The notes: a model not told the origin generated them from the sequence alone. DNA of 13,825 nucleotides from Nitrososphaeria archaeon (GCA_021324715.1 JAJPIN010000193.1:1-13825); one strand, 5' to 3'; counted from the stretch's first letter, positions 1-7,393 are shown. Translations and numbers: made by a program.

Positions 1-261
1 AGGAGAATTGAAACTGCAGAATCATTAGTTAAATCTGTTTTCAATGTTAGACAAGTAAGGATCAGGGATCATCAGGAGATCGCAAGAATTGAAGTAGGAC
101 AACATGAGATCAAGGAAATGTTTGACACCCGGAAACTTATTGAGATTGATTCAAAATTAAAAAGCCTCGGCTTCAAGTACGTTACACTAGATTTATCGGG
201 ATACAAGAGCAAAGAAAATTTCACCAACACTACTGAATGCGATAATAAGATTAGAAATTAA
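1..261 (+). CDS. larE: LarE-type ATP-dependent sacrificial sulfur transferase, C-terminal fragment (5' end outside window)
   Basis: Frame 1 is open from the first base to a TAA at 259-261 and gives 86 residues. The segment reading RIETAESLVKSVF, then VRQVRIRDH, IARIEV, and near the end LGFKYVTLDLSGYKS, matches the C-terminal part of the LarE/TIGR00268 PP-loop family. Family knowledge: LarE adenylates a substrate and donates sulfur from its own cysteine (or a bound cluster) to a nicotinate-derived cofactor. Many archaeal homologues have no lactate racemase partner, so their substrate is uncertain. The ATPase PP-loop and the sulfur-donor region lie upstream of the window, so catalytic competence cannot be judged. 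The last dozen or so residues (TNTTECDNKIRN) look like a lineage-specific tail. It reads in the same direction as the peroxiredoxin that follows, 74 bases downstream. The family is fairly sure, the precise function is not. Confidence 0.8.
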   Translation, partial: RRIETAESLVKSVFNVRQVRIRDHQEIARIEVGQHEIKEMFDTRKLIEIDSKLKSLGFKYVTLDLSGYKSKENFTNTTECDNKIRN

Positions 262-335
262 TCTTGTCCATACATATTGATTACCGGACATAGAGCGATA
301 GAAAGATTAACATTGAACAATTTAGAACTGAAAAT

Positions 336-815
336 ATGGTACAACTTAAGGAAGGAGATAAAGCTCCTGATTTTGAATTACCCGATATTGACATGAACAA
401 TCGTAAACTAAGTGAGTTTAGAGGAAAGAACTTATTACTGGCGTTCTTTCCTGCTGCTGAATCTCCAGTTTGCACAACTGAAATGTGTGTTTTCAGGGAC
501 TCTCTTGAGGAATTTGAAAATAGCAATACTGCAGTAGTGGGTGTTTCAGTAGATGGTCCCTTTGCAAATAAGATTTTCAAAGCAAATAGACATCTGAATT
601 TCCCGCTGCTGAGTGATTACAAGAAAGAGACAATAGGTGACTACGGTATAGTAATGAAAGATCTTGGTCCTCTGAAAGATTACAATGCTGCAAAAAGATC
701 CGTCTTTCTGTTAGACAAGAACGGAATAATTAAATATATTTGGATCTCAGATAATCCACTCGTTGAGCCAAATTACAGCGAGATTAAAAATAAACTAAAT
801 GAACTCAACAACTGA
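336..815 (+). CDS. Peroxiredoxin (BCP/AhpE-like thiol peroxidase)
   Basis: A 159-residue thioredoxin-fold peroxidase that would reduce hydrogen and organic peroxides in the cytoplasm. The N-terminus LKEGDKAPDFELPD is the classic peroxiredoxin opening. The active-site loop reads FFPAAESPVCTTEMC: P39, S43 and C46 form the Pxxx(T/S)xxC motif with C46 as peroxidatic cysteine, and Ser replaces the commoner Thr. C51 lies five residues on, where BCP/PrxQ proteins carry a resolving cysteine, so an atypical 2-Cys mechanism is plausible. R121 in KRSVFLLDKNG is the expected transition-state arginine. The length is normal for the family. The start at ATG 336 gives the standard N-terminus. There is no Shine-Dalgarno sequence just upstream; a purine-rich GGAAGGAG lies inside the gene near 350. 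It converges on the biotin carrier gene, with 41 bases between the stops. In an aerobic ammonia oxidiser it probably serves oxidative-stress defence; the electron donor is unknown. Confidence 0.9.
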   Translation: MVQLKEGDKAPDFELPDIDMNNRKLSEFRGKNLLLAFFPAAESPVCTTEMCVFRDSLEEFENSNTAVVGVSVDGPFANKIFKANRHLNFPLLSDYKKETIGDYGIVMKDLGPLKDYNAAKRSVFLLDKNGIIKYIWISDNPLVEPNYSEIKNKLNELNN

Positions 816-856
816 AAGTCAGATTACTCGCATAACAAGCTGTGAAAATTAATCCA

Positions 857-1369
857 CTATTCTATTAGTGCAACTATATCGTTTCTTGAAACAGTATCTC
901 CCACTTTAACTTTTATATCTCTAATTTTCCCTTCTTTGTGAGATTTTACGGCTACCTGCATTTTCATAGATTCAAGAACAATTATCGAATCTCCTTTTTT
1001 TACTTGATCACCAACCTTTAACATTATAGAAACTACTCGACCTGGAATTTGACTTAAGAGTTTGTTTTCTCCTAAAGAGGCACCACCTAATGCAGTAGAT
1101 TTTTCCAAAACTTCAGTCAATTTCGAATGCTTCTTGATGTCAATTTCTTCTCCGTCAATCAGGATTTTAATGTTCGCACTACCATATTCCAATATTTTTG
1201 CAGTCTTATATGAATTGTCTAAAATAAATTCTAGAATACTGTTTTTAAGACTGATTATCTGGATAGAATGTTGTTTACCATTGATAGTAGCAATAATCTT
1301 ACCATTCCCGCTGGACTGTGAAATTGAGCCTGTATTAATCTCATCTAGATTATTAATTTTAAATTCCAT
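857..1369 (-). CDS. Biotin carboxyl carrier protein of acetyl/propionyl-CoA carboxylase
   Basis: A 170-residue carrier that holds the biotin shuttling carboxylate between the biotin carboxylase and the carboxyltransferase encoded just upstream. The C-terminal ~70 residues form a biotinyl/lipoyl domain: IPGRVVSIMLKVGDQVKKGD, then VLESMKMQ with K136 as biotin-accepting lysine, then the second half GKIRDIKVKVGDTVSRND. The usual E-A-M-K-M motif has Ser for Ala here, a common variant. The first ~90 residues are a poorly conserved N-terminal part, as in other archaeal BCCPs, followed by a short linker rich in Ala, Gly and Ser around residues 91-100. The ATG overlaps the end of the biotin carboxylase gene by 11 bases, with an AGGAA ribosome-binding site inside that gene, so translation is probably coupled. 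It is the last gene of the operon and ends in TAG facing the peroxiredoxin. Confidence 0.94.
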   Translation of the reverse strand: MEFKINNLDEINTGSISQSSGNGKIIATINGKQHSIQIISLKNSILEFILDNSYKTAKILEYGSANIKILIDGEEIDIKKHSKLTEVLEKSTALGGASLGENKLLSQIPGRVVSIMLKVGDQVKKGDSIIVLESMKMQVAVKSHKEGKIRDIKVKVGDTVSRNDIVALIE

Positions 1370-2882
1370 TTTTGATATTTCCTGTTTGTACCCAATTAGA
1401 TAATGAAAGTTCTTTTGACGAATTAGAGGGGGAATTTTGTCCCTTCAAGTATTCAGAATAAACTAAAGCTGCAGCAATAGAAGCATCAGATGTCTTTAGA
1501 CTTTTTTCCTTTGATTGAGTCTTCATTAAGTTTATCAAATCGTATTTCTCCAAGTAATCCGTGGAAATATTGCCCTTAATAAAGTTCTTCTCTTTCATAA
1601 TGGTTCGATATAGAGGAATAGTTGTGTGAATTCCCTCGATCATAAATTCGTCTAATGCATTTGACATTCTGATCCTTGCTTCATCAAAATCTGCGCCCCA
1701 TGTTATCAATTTTGCCACCAAAGAATCATAATATCCTGATACGTTACATCCCGGATACAAATATGTATCTACTCTAACACCAGGACCATACGGCAGATTA
1801 CAATCTGGTACATATCCGTTTGAGGGCACAAAATCATGGAATGGATCTTCTGCATTTATCCTACACTCTACTGCAGAGCCATTAAAATTAAGATCCGATT
1901 GTTTAAAAGGTATCTCGTCACCACATGCGATTTTGATCTGCAATTTAACAAGATCAATACCTGTAATTAATTCTGTGACAGGGTGCTCAACCTGAAGTCG
2001 AGAGTTAACCTCAATAAAATAAAAGTTGCCTTTTTCATCCCTCAGGAATTCGGCGGTCCCTGCGTTGAGATAATCCACGGACTCTGCTGCTCTAACAGCG
2101 ATATCACCTATCTTAGATCTAGTTTTCTTGTCTACTACCGAAGATGGTGAAAATTCTATTAGTTTTTGATGACGTCTTTGTACGGAGCATTCTCGTTCAA
2201 ACAGATGGACACCATTTCCATTCGAGTCCCTGGCAAGTTGGAACTCTATGTGTCGGATACCCTTTAGGAATTTTTCAACATACAATCCAGATTTACCAAA
2301 AGCTGCTCTTGATTCTGCAGATGCCATTTCAAACTCCTCTCTAAGCTGCTTTTCGTTGTCAGCAAAACGTATCCCTCTACCGCCGCCTCCAAATGCCGAT
2401 TTAAGTAATACCGGATAACCTGCCTCTTCTGCTATTTCTACTGCCTTATCTACCTCTTCTAAAATATCGTCACTCCCTGGTATCGTTGGAACCTCTGCCT
2501 TTTTCATTATTTCTTTACATTTCATTTTATCACCGGTTAGAGCCATTGCCTCACTTGTGGGGCCAATAAAAATAATGCCTTTTTCTTCACATTTGGCTGC
2601 AAACGTTTCGTTTTCAGAAAGAAATCCATAGCCCGGATGAACTGCTTCAGCCCCTGCGCTTTCAGCTATTTCAATGATCTTGTCAATGTTAAGATAACTC
2701 TTTGTAGGTGCTGCGGGACCAATATAGTACGCTTCATCAGCGCTCTTTACATGTTTCGATTTTAAATCTTCATCAGAATATAATGCGATGGATTTTATTT
2801 GCAATTCCTTGCAGGCTCTAATTACCCTGAGGGCTATTTCGCCTCTGTTTGCTATCATTATACTTGAAATTAATTTCCCCAT
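1359..2882 (-). CDS. accC: Acetyl/propionyl-CoA carboxylase, biotin carboxylase subunit
   Basis: A 507-residue ATP-grasp enzyme that carboxylates protein-bound biotin using ATP and bicarbonate, the first half-reaction of acyl-CoA carboxylase. N-terminal domain: IANRGEIALRVIRACKEL (about residues 10-27) and HPGYGFLSEN (82-91). ATP-grasp core: glycine loop GGGGRG at 165-170, biotin/bicarbonate region RRHQK at 236-240, and EVNSRLQVEHPVTE at 291-304 with E291, N293 and R295 matching the catalytic metal and bicarbonate residues of E. coli AccC. The C-terminal domain extends about 60 residues past the E. coli length, as in archaeal and PccA-type proteins. All catalytic residues look intact. A strong AGGAGAT site directly after the TAG of the carboxyltransferase gene, seven bases before the ATG, fixes the start. 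The gap to that gene is 12 bases. In Nitrososphaeria this subunit serves both carboxylation steps of the 3HP/4HB cycle (family knowledge). Confidence 0.97.
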   Translation of the reverse strand: MGKLISSIMIANRGEIALRVIRACKELQIKSIALYSDEDLKSKHVKSADEAYYIGPAAPTKSYLNIDKIIEIAESAGAEAVHPGYGFLSENETFAAKCEEKGIIFIGPTSEAMALTGDKMKCKEIMKKAEVPTIPGSDDILEEVDKAVEIAEEAGYPVLLKSAFGGGGRGIRFADNEKQLREEFEMASAESRAAFGKSGLYVEKFLKGIRHIEFQLARDSNGNGVHLFERECSVQRRHQKLIEFSPSSVVDKKTRSKIGDIAVRAAESVDYLNAGTAEFLRDEKGNFYFIEVNSRLQVEHPVTELITGIDLVKLQIKIACGDEIPFKQSDLNFNGSAVECRINAEDPFHDFVPSNGYVPDCNLPYGPGVRVDTYLYPGCNVSGYYDSLVAKLITWGADFDEARIRMSNALDEFMIEGIHTTIPLYRTIMKEKNFIKGNISTDYLEKYDLINLMKTQSKEKSLKTSDASIAAALVYSEYLKGQNSPSNSSKELSLSNWVQTGNIKNGI

Positions 2883-2894
2883 TTCAAATCTCCT

Positions 2895-4436
2895 CTATAG
2901 GTTAATGTTACCATGTTTTCTAACCGGTCTTGATTGCCTCTTGTTTTGCATTATATTTAGGGCCTTGACTATCATTATTCTAGTTTCAATAGGATCGATA
3001 ACAAGATCGATTATTCCTTTTTCCGCTGCAATGTAGGGATTAGCAAATTTCTCCCGATATTCTGCTGCTAGTTTCTTCTTAATTTCGATTGGATTTTTAG
3101 AATTCTTTAGACTTTTTCTGTGTACTATGGTTATTGCTGCTTCTGGCCCCAATACTGCAATTTCTGCAGTTGGCCATGCGTAGTTTATGTCCGCTCTTAG
3201 ATTCTTGCTCCCCATAGCAATATACGCGCCTCCATATGCTTTTCCAATTATGCATGTTATTTTTGGAACTGTAGCTTCGCAGTAAGCATAGAGCAATTTA
3301 CTTCCGTGTCGTATTATCCCATTATGTTCCTGATCAGCGCCTGGCAAGTAACCTGGAGTGTCAACCAATGTAATTATTGGAATGTTGAAACAATCACAAA
3401 AACGAATAAAACGTGCTGCTTTTGTTGAAGAGTTAATATCCAGGGCGCCAGCAAGATACATAGGCTGATTCGCAATTATTCCAACTGCTTTTCCCTCAAT
3501 TCTTGCAAACCCCACGATTATATTTTCAGCAAAGTGTTCATGTACTTCTAGAAAATCTCCGCTATCAACAAGTAATTTTATTATTTGTTTCATATCGTAT
3601 TGTTCATATGGATTTTCTGGTAGTATTTTTGAAAATCCTGGTTCTAGTGTATTTGGGTCTTCCAGAGATTCGGATACAGGTGAAATTTCAAGATTATTCT
3701 GAGGTATATAGGAAATTAGTTTCTTAATTTTATCCATACATTCGTATTCATTTTCTGCTACAAAATGAGCGACACCAGATTTTGTTGAATGTGTTCTAGC
3801 TCCGCCCAAGTCCTCAAAAGATACTTCCTGACTTAGAACCTCTTTTACCACTTCTGGACCTGTGACGAACATTTGACCAATATTTTCTACCATGATAACG
3901 AAGTCTGTCATTGCAGGTGAGTATACTGCACCACCCGCACATGGTCCAATACTTGCTGTTATTTGAGGAATGACGCCTGAAGCCATTGTATTTCTATAAA
4001 ATATATCACCATATCCATCAAGACTCATTACACCTTCTTGGATTCTCGCCCCACCTGAATCCAAAATGCCGATAACAGGTGCACCCGTCTTAATTGCATG
4101 GTCCATTAACTTTACGATTTTTTTACCAGCCATTTCAACCAGCGAGCCACCAAGAATTGTAAAATCATATGCATATACGAAGACTTTTCGCCCATTGATT
4201 GTACCAAAACCAGTAATGACACCGTCGCCATAATATTTTGTCGTATCAGAATCAGTGGATCTGTGGACAACATATTTGTCAATTTCAATAAAAGAATTAC
4301 TGTCTAGAAGTAAATCCAGTCTTTCCCTCGCAGTTAATTTGCCCTTATTGTGTTGAGCTTCAATTCTATCTTGACCTCCTCCTAGCTCCGCTTTTTTTTT
4401 CATTTCATGCAGACGGCTTATCTTTTCATCATGCAT
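2895..4436 (-). CDS. pccB: Acetyl/propionyl-CoA carboxylase, carboxyltransferase (beta) subunit
   Basis: A 513-residue crotonase-fold carboxyltransferase, full length for the PccB/MmdA family, that transfers carboxylate from biotin to acetyl-CoA or propionyl-CoA. The N-terminal half holds KLTARERLDLLLD (33-45), SGGARIQEG (127-135) and the oxyanion/biotin loop GPCAGGAVYSPA (164-175). The C-terminal half holds VDTPGYLPG with HNGIIRHGSKLL after it, and GKAYGGAYIAMGSK (398-411). Residue 406 is Ile in the position where actinobacterial PccB has Asp and the acetyl/propionyl-accepting AccB has Ile, which argues for dual acetyl- and propionyl-CoA use. Adjacent biotin carboxylase and carrier genes make this a carboxylase rather than a sodium-pumping decarboxylase; no membrane subunit is present. 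It is first in the operon. A TATA box about 26-30 bases upstream of the ATG predicts a near-leaderless transcript. The product is malonyl-CoA or methylmalonyl-CoA for the 3HP/4HB cycle. Confidence 0.96.
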   Translation of the reverse strand: MHDEKISRLHEMKKKAELGGGQDRIEAQHNKGKLTARERLDLLLDSNSFIEIDKYVVHRSTDSDTTKYYGDGVITGFGTINGRKVFVYAYDFTILGGSLVEMAGKKIVKLMDHAIKTGAPVIGILDSGGARIQEGVMSLDGYGDIFYRNTMASGVIPQITASIGPCAGGAVYSPAMTDFVIMVENIGQMFVTGPEVVKEVLSQEVSFEDLGGARTHSTKSGVAHFVAENEYECMDKIKKLISYIPQNNLEISPVSESLEDPNTLEPGFSKILPENPYEQYDMKQIIKLLVDSGDFLEVHEHFAENIIVGFARIEGKAVGIIANQPMYLAGALDINSSTKAARFIRFCDCFNIPIITLVDTPGYLPGADQEHNGIIRHGSKLLYAYCEATVPKITCIIGKAYGGAYIAMGSKNLRADINYAWPTAEIAVLGPEAAITIVHRKSLKNSKNPIEIKKKLAAEYREKFANPYIAAEKGIIDLVIDPIETRIMIVKALNIMQNKRQSRPVRKHGNINL

Positions 4437-4461
4437 AGCAATTTAACACAGCATATATTCG

Positions 4462-4469
4462 TATATAAA
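4462..4469 (-). promoter_or_regulatory. TATA box of the carboxylase operon
   Basis: On the minus strand the sequence reads TTTATATA, a near-perfect archaeal TATA element, preceded by A-rich AATGAA as a possible BRE. Archaeal initiation about 26 bases downstream of the box centre would fall near 4440, only a few bases before the ATG at 4436. That predicts a leaderless or nearly leaderless mRNA, in agreement with the absence of a Shine-Dalgarno sequence before this gene. The transcription start is inferred. Confidence 0.65.
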
Positions 4470-4476
4470 TTCATTA

Positions 4477-4499
4477 TAGCTAAATTCCGATCTAGCTAA
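4477..4499 (-). repeat. Direct repeat of TTAGCTA upstream of the carboxylase TATA box (possible operator)
   Basis: TTAGCTA occurs twice on the minus strand, at 4499-4493 and 4483-4477, 16 bases apart start to start, and each copy contains the palindrome TAGCTA. The pair lies immediately upstream of the putative BRE/TATA of the carboxylase operon, a position typical of archaeal activator sites. Binding by a regulator is speculation. Confidence 0.4.
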
Positions 4500-4554
4500 G
4501 ATTACTGAAGAATTTATTTTAGATAATTCTTAGAATTCTTAACTTTGGCAGATA

Positions 4555-4767
4555 CTATTCTCTCAGACCTGCCCTTCCACCTCTGGCTCGTCTAAAGTAG
4601 TTCATCCCTAGATTATAATTATCATACAATGATTCTAGAGATTCTATCTCAGCCAGAATAGTTTCAAGTTCCAATTTTGTAACGTTTGGATCTTTTTTCA
4701 TTGATTCGTATTTTTCAGTTTTTTCAGCCAAAAGTTTTCCAACGTTCTGCTCGTACTCGCTAGACAC
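4555..4767 (-). CDS. Small uncharacterised protein with Arg/Gly-rich tail
   Basis: A 70-residue protein that I do not recognise. Residues 1 to about 50 are rich in Glu, Lys and Leu with helix-favouring spacing (VGKLLAEKTEKYESMKK, then LETILAEIESLESLYDNY), suggesting two helices around a DPNVT turn. The last ~13 residues are basic, FRRARGGRAGLRE, resembling an RG-type nucleic-acid-binding or flexible tail. There is no signal peptide or membrane segment. The start is a GTG at 4767 with no Shine-Dalgarno sequence, so a leaderless transcript or a downstream start is possible. It stands alone between RfcL (165 bases upstream) and the carboxylase promoter (about 85 bases downstream of its stop), transcribed in the same direction as both. 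The ordered amphipathic pattern and clean spacing make it likely to be a real gene. The function is unknown; the context gives no firm link to either neighbour. Confidence 0.62.
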   Translation of the reverse strand: MSSEYEQNVGKLLAEKTEKYESMKKDPNVTKLELETILAEIESLESLYDNYNLGMNYFRRARGGRAGLRE

Positions 4768-4932
4768 AAGAAATATAAAATTTTGCAGAGTTTAATGTCT
4801 TTCTATTTTCCAAATCCAATTCTTGTACTTTATTAATTCATAAGTATTACAATTTCTCGTACTGGGGTAACGCAAATAGTTTGAATTACTATTCCTCATT
4901 ACCAGATTGCATCGTGTGCTTTGCTCAAATAT

Positions 4933-6144
4933 TCATGAGCCACCTACTACTCTTGAAACCTCCCTCACTATTACGTCGGCTTCCTTTTCTGATGGAATAG
5001 CACTACGAATCAAGTCTTCATACTTTTTTATACGAGATAGAATTTGCTTTAGTGGTTCGAAGTAAAAACAACCAAAACTGCTACTTGAAGTGTGGAAGTA
5101 TTGTGCTAGCATTCTCATTGCTTTTTTCAAACCCATGGCCCTTGAAAGGATTCCCATGTTTTCAAAGCCTATGCTATATCTATTGTAGCGAATATACTTA
5201 CTCCGAGATTCATAAAACAGTGATTTGGTAAGGATTAATGGAAAATATCTCAAAATTTTCCAGTTCCGCATAACCAATGACCTGCTCAAGATTACATCTA
5301 ATTCAGACAATCTGTCCAAGAGTGTCGAAAGTGTAGCCATTTCAATCTTAGACATGACTATGCTAGCGAAGAAGGCGGCAAGGACATCTTTGCGCCTATC
5401 CTCAGATGATTGACCAAACCTTGGGTCCGAATATGATACATCAGCTCCCCGAACGATTTCCAATGCTTCATCGAAGGTGTTGAATGAAAAAAACTGGTTT
5501 ATCATATTTTCAATGTCGATTTCTACAACGGGTCTTTTGGCAGTTGAATATCCTGCCGTCATAACCTGCGCTGCATTCAAAAGTGATCTAATATCACCAA
5601 TACTATTTCTGACTAGTTCTAGTTTGTTATTGACCTTCAATGAAGAATTTTGGATTTTAAGAATCTTGTCTAAATAAAGCATTGAAAGCCTGGGAGGAAT
5701 TGGGGCGAATGTTACCGTTTTTGATACTTTTGAAATTTTCTTTACAGCTTCATTTGATTTGTTTGCAGCCATAATAACCCTGATTGTTGGCTCTTTGAAT
5801 AATTCTACCAAGAAGTCAAGTCCGCCTGAATCTTCTCTTTTTGATATTCCATCTATTTCATCTAGAAAAAGTACATAGTTTTTTCCAGTGAGGCTCGCAT
5901 TAGAAAAAATTGGAAAAACTATTTGAGCAAGCATATTCTTATTGCGAGTATCGCTCGCGTTTAATTCAACAAGATCTATATTAAATTCCCGGGATAATGC
6001 ATGGACAAATGAAGTTTTGCCAACGCCCGGAGGTCCTACAAGTAATATAGGCTTTGATCCATTTTCCCATTTAACAAACCACTCTATTATTTTTTTACGT
6101 GAATTTTCATTTCCAACAAAATCTGATATTTTAGGTTCTATCAC
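4933..6144 (-). CDS. rfcL: Replication factor C large subunit (clamp loader ATPase)
   Basis: A 403-residue AAA+ ATPase, the large subunit of the archaeal clamp loader that opens and loads the PCNA ring at primer ends together with RfcS. Walker A is GPPGVGKT at residues 37-44, Walker B is LFLDEID at 92-98, and sensor 1 lies around IMAANKS at 124-130, where many RfcL proteins read TAND. The LNASDTRNK segment (61-69) is a hallmark of RfcL and of the eukaryotic RFC1 core. The helical collar follows. The protein is short for the family, whose members commonly run to about 400-500 residues. It ends in REVSRVVGGS without the charged linker and QxxLxxFF-like PCNA-interacting tail often found there. 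The start is GTG at 6144; an overlapping ATG in another frame stops at once. It lies 22 bases after the 380-residue unknown gene, so the two are probably cotranscribed. Confidence 0.92.
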   Translation of the reverse strand: MIEPKISDFVGNENSRKKIIEWFVKWENGSKPILLVGPPGVGKTSFVHALSREFNIDLVELNASDTRNKNMLAQIVFPIFSNASLTGKNYVLFLDEIDGISKREDSGGLDFLVELFKEPTIRVIMAANKSNEAVKKISKVSKTVTFAPIPPRLSMLYLDKILKIQNSSLKVNNKLELVRNSIGDIRSLLNAAQVMTAGYSTAKRPVVEIDIENMINQFFSFNTFDEALEIVRGADVSYSDPRFGQSSEDRRKDVLAAFFASIVMSKIEMATLSTLLDRLSELDVILSRSLVMRNWKILRYFPLILTKSLFYESRSKYIRYNRYSIGFENMGILSRAMGLKKAMRMLAQYFHTSSSSFGCFYFEPLKQILSRIKKYEDLIRSAIPSEKEADVIVREVSRVVGGS

Positions 6145-6166
6145 ATAGTCCCATTAACTACTAAAG

Positions 6167-7309
6167 CTACTTTAACTTTGAATTTTTCATACTTATTGAG
6201 AGATTCTTTTGGAAATATGGAAACAAGTCTCTTCGTTTCATTTCTTTAAACCAGTAGTGGTTATAGTGACTTACAGTAAGAAACAAAAATTTCAAGAATG
6301 GCCTTATATTCAGGTTATCTGGTAGCATTTCTAGTGCAATTTTTGCTTCCTCCAGATAAATTTCACTCTTATCCAAAGTCAATTCAAATGCCTTTTTAAC
6401 ATCTTTAGTAACCACAGAATAATATAATGGCCATGATGGAATTTTAATACCCCCATTTACAATTGCATCTTCCATTTCATTACCACAACCAACACACTCT
6501 GACGCCTTTGCCATCCCAAGATGGAATATGTCGTTGAGAGGAGGCATATTTAGAGCCATGTTTCTACCCGCCGTACCCATGACAGCACGATATTTCTTGT
6601 AACATCCAATCATATTTTCATCACTAATAGATTCGGGGTTTAGCTTTAGCCTGGCATCGATATATTGTCCTATTCTAGCATCTTTAAAACCGTCTTCAAA
6701 GGCCTTTAATACTACCTCTCCGCCGACCGAAATCTTCTGTCTTGCTATTTCTAGGATGTAAGGGTTCATGAGTTTGTAATCATCGAGAAATTCAATATCT
6801 TCATCAGCATCCATAATCCTATCCATTGGTTCACTAAGATCTATCGCTATCACATGGCCATCAACTATAGAATTCCGTGTCTCCTTTGAAATAGGTTCCT
6901 TATAATAGTCAGCGGCACTGTCAATAAGAGCGTTCAGAACAGGGAAAGTCATTTTTACAAAATTTGAATTAAGTATACGTTGTACCCTGTCAGCTAAAAT
7001 ATCAGGCTTTGAGAGCCTTTCTCGTACTGACTCAATCTTAGAATCATCTAAAGATATTTCGCTTAATTCCATCTCATCGGCAAATTTTTTCATTGTCTCT
7101 TTTGGATTAGGATCCGAAATCAATTTTTCATGAAGAGACAATAGAAATCTCTTTGTGAATTCTGGAAATTCTTTTTCAGTCTGGGCTTTGTATTTGTGGA
7201 ATTGTTTATACCCTTTTTCCTGTAAAACTAGTTGTTTTATTATTTTCCGGCCAGACCCAGTGCCCAATAGTGAAAACTTTGAAAATACCTTATTTTCTTT
7301 AGCGCTCAT
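6167..7309 (-). CDS. Conserved-looking protein of unknown function with possible CxxC/HxxH metal site
   Basis: A 380-residue protein that I cannot assign to a family. The N-terminus is basic and glycine-containing (LLGTGSGRKIIKQL, 14-27). The middle is mainly helical and acidic, for example LSEPMDRIMDADEDIEFLDD (158-177). There is a single C-x2-C at C272/C275 (ECVGCGNE) and an H-x2-H at H348/H351 (SHYNHYW) that could together bind one metal; C236 is the only other cysteine. There is no signal peptide or clear membrane segment, though 340-347 is hydrophobic (FLFLTV). It is not primase large subunit: the four spaced Fe-S cysteines of PriL are absent. The ATG at 7309 follows a TTAAATAA element about 30 bases upstream. 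It sits directly before rfcL with a 22-base gap, which suggests cotranscription and perhaps a role in replication or another DNA/RNA process (inference only). Confidence 0.85.
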   Translation of the reverse strand: MSAKENKVFSKFSLLGTGSGRKIIKQLVLQEKGYKQFHKYKAQTEKEFPEFTKRFLLSLHEKLISDPNPKETMKKFADEMELSEISLDDSKIESVRERLSKPDILADRVQRILNSNFVKMTFPVLNALIDSAADYYKEPISKETRNSIVDGHVIAIDLSEPMDRIMDADEDIEFLDDYKLMNPYILEIARQKISVGGEVVLKAFEDGFKDARIGQYIDARLKLNPESISDENMIGCYKKYRAVMGTAGRNMALNMPPLNDIFHLGMAKASECVGCGNEMEDAIVNGGIKIPSWPLYYSVVTKDVKKAFELTLDKSEIYLEEAKIALEMLPDNLNIRPFLKFLFLTVSHYNHYWFKEMKRRDLFPYFQKNLSISMKNSKLK

Positions 7310-7336
7310 TTACAATTTTTCAGAATATTCTATTGT

Positions 7337-7344
7337 TATTTAAC
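7337..7344 (-). promoter_or_regulatory. Possible TATA box for the unknown gene / rfcL unit
   Basis: TTAAATAA on the minus strand is centred about 31 bases before the ATG at 7309, which would put initiation within about five bases of the start codon. No Shine-Dalgarno sequence precedes that ATG, in keeping with a leaderless message. The match to the TATA consensus is moderate. Confidence 0.35.
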
Positions 7345-7377
7345 CTTAAGATTAAATGTTCTCTTAGATTTCAATAA

Positions 7378-7393
7378 TAAAAATGAGTTTTTA
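7378..7393 (-). terminator. Possible terminator after uS7
   Basis: Six-base arms TAAAAA and TTTTTA flank a four-base loop, giving a perfect small inverted repeat. On the minus strand it ends in a T5 tract about 17 bases past the uS7 stop. Archaeal termination relies mainly on such T tracts. It lies between the ribosomal-protein operon and the next putative promoter, where a terminator is expected. The stem is all A-T and weak. Confidence 0.4.

Noticed and set aside
4518..4545. Tandem TAAGAATT repeat downstream of the 70-residue gene
   Set aside because: Two adjacent eight-base copies in very AT-rich sequence, too short to separate from chance and with no clear role.
4771..4780. TATA box TTTTATATTT for the 70-residue gene
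   Set aside because: It is centred only about 9 bases before the GTG start, so initiation would fall inside the reading frame. It works only if the true start lies further downstream; left as unproven.
4768..4932. tRNA or small RNA in the longest intergenic gap
   Set aside because: I saw no cloverleaf, no GTTCRANNC-like T-loop and no strong hairpin on either strand; it is AT-rich and looks like spacer/promoter sequence.
6167..7309. Primase large subunit (PriL) for the unknown gene
   Set aside because: Tempting because of its place beside rfcL, but only three cysteines are present (236, 272, 275), not the four widely spaced Fe-S ligands, and the general sequence does not resemble PriL.
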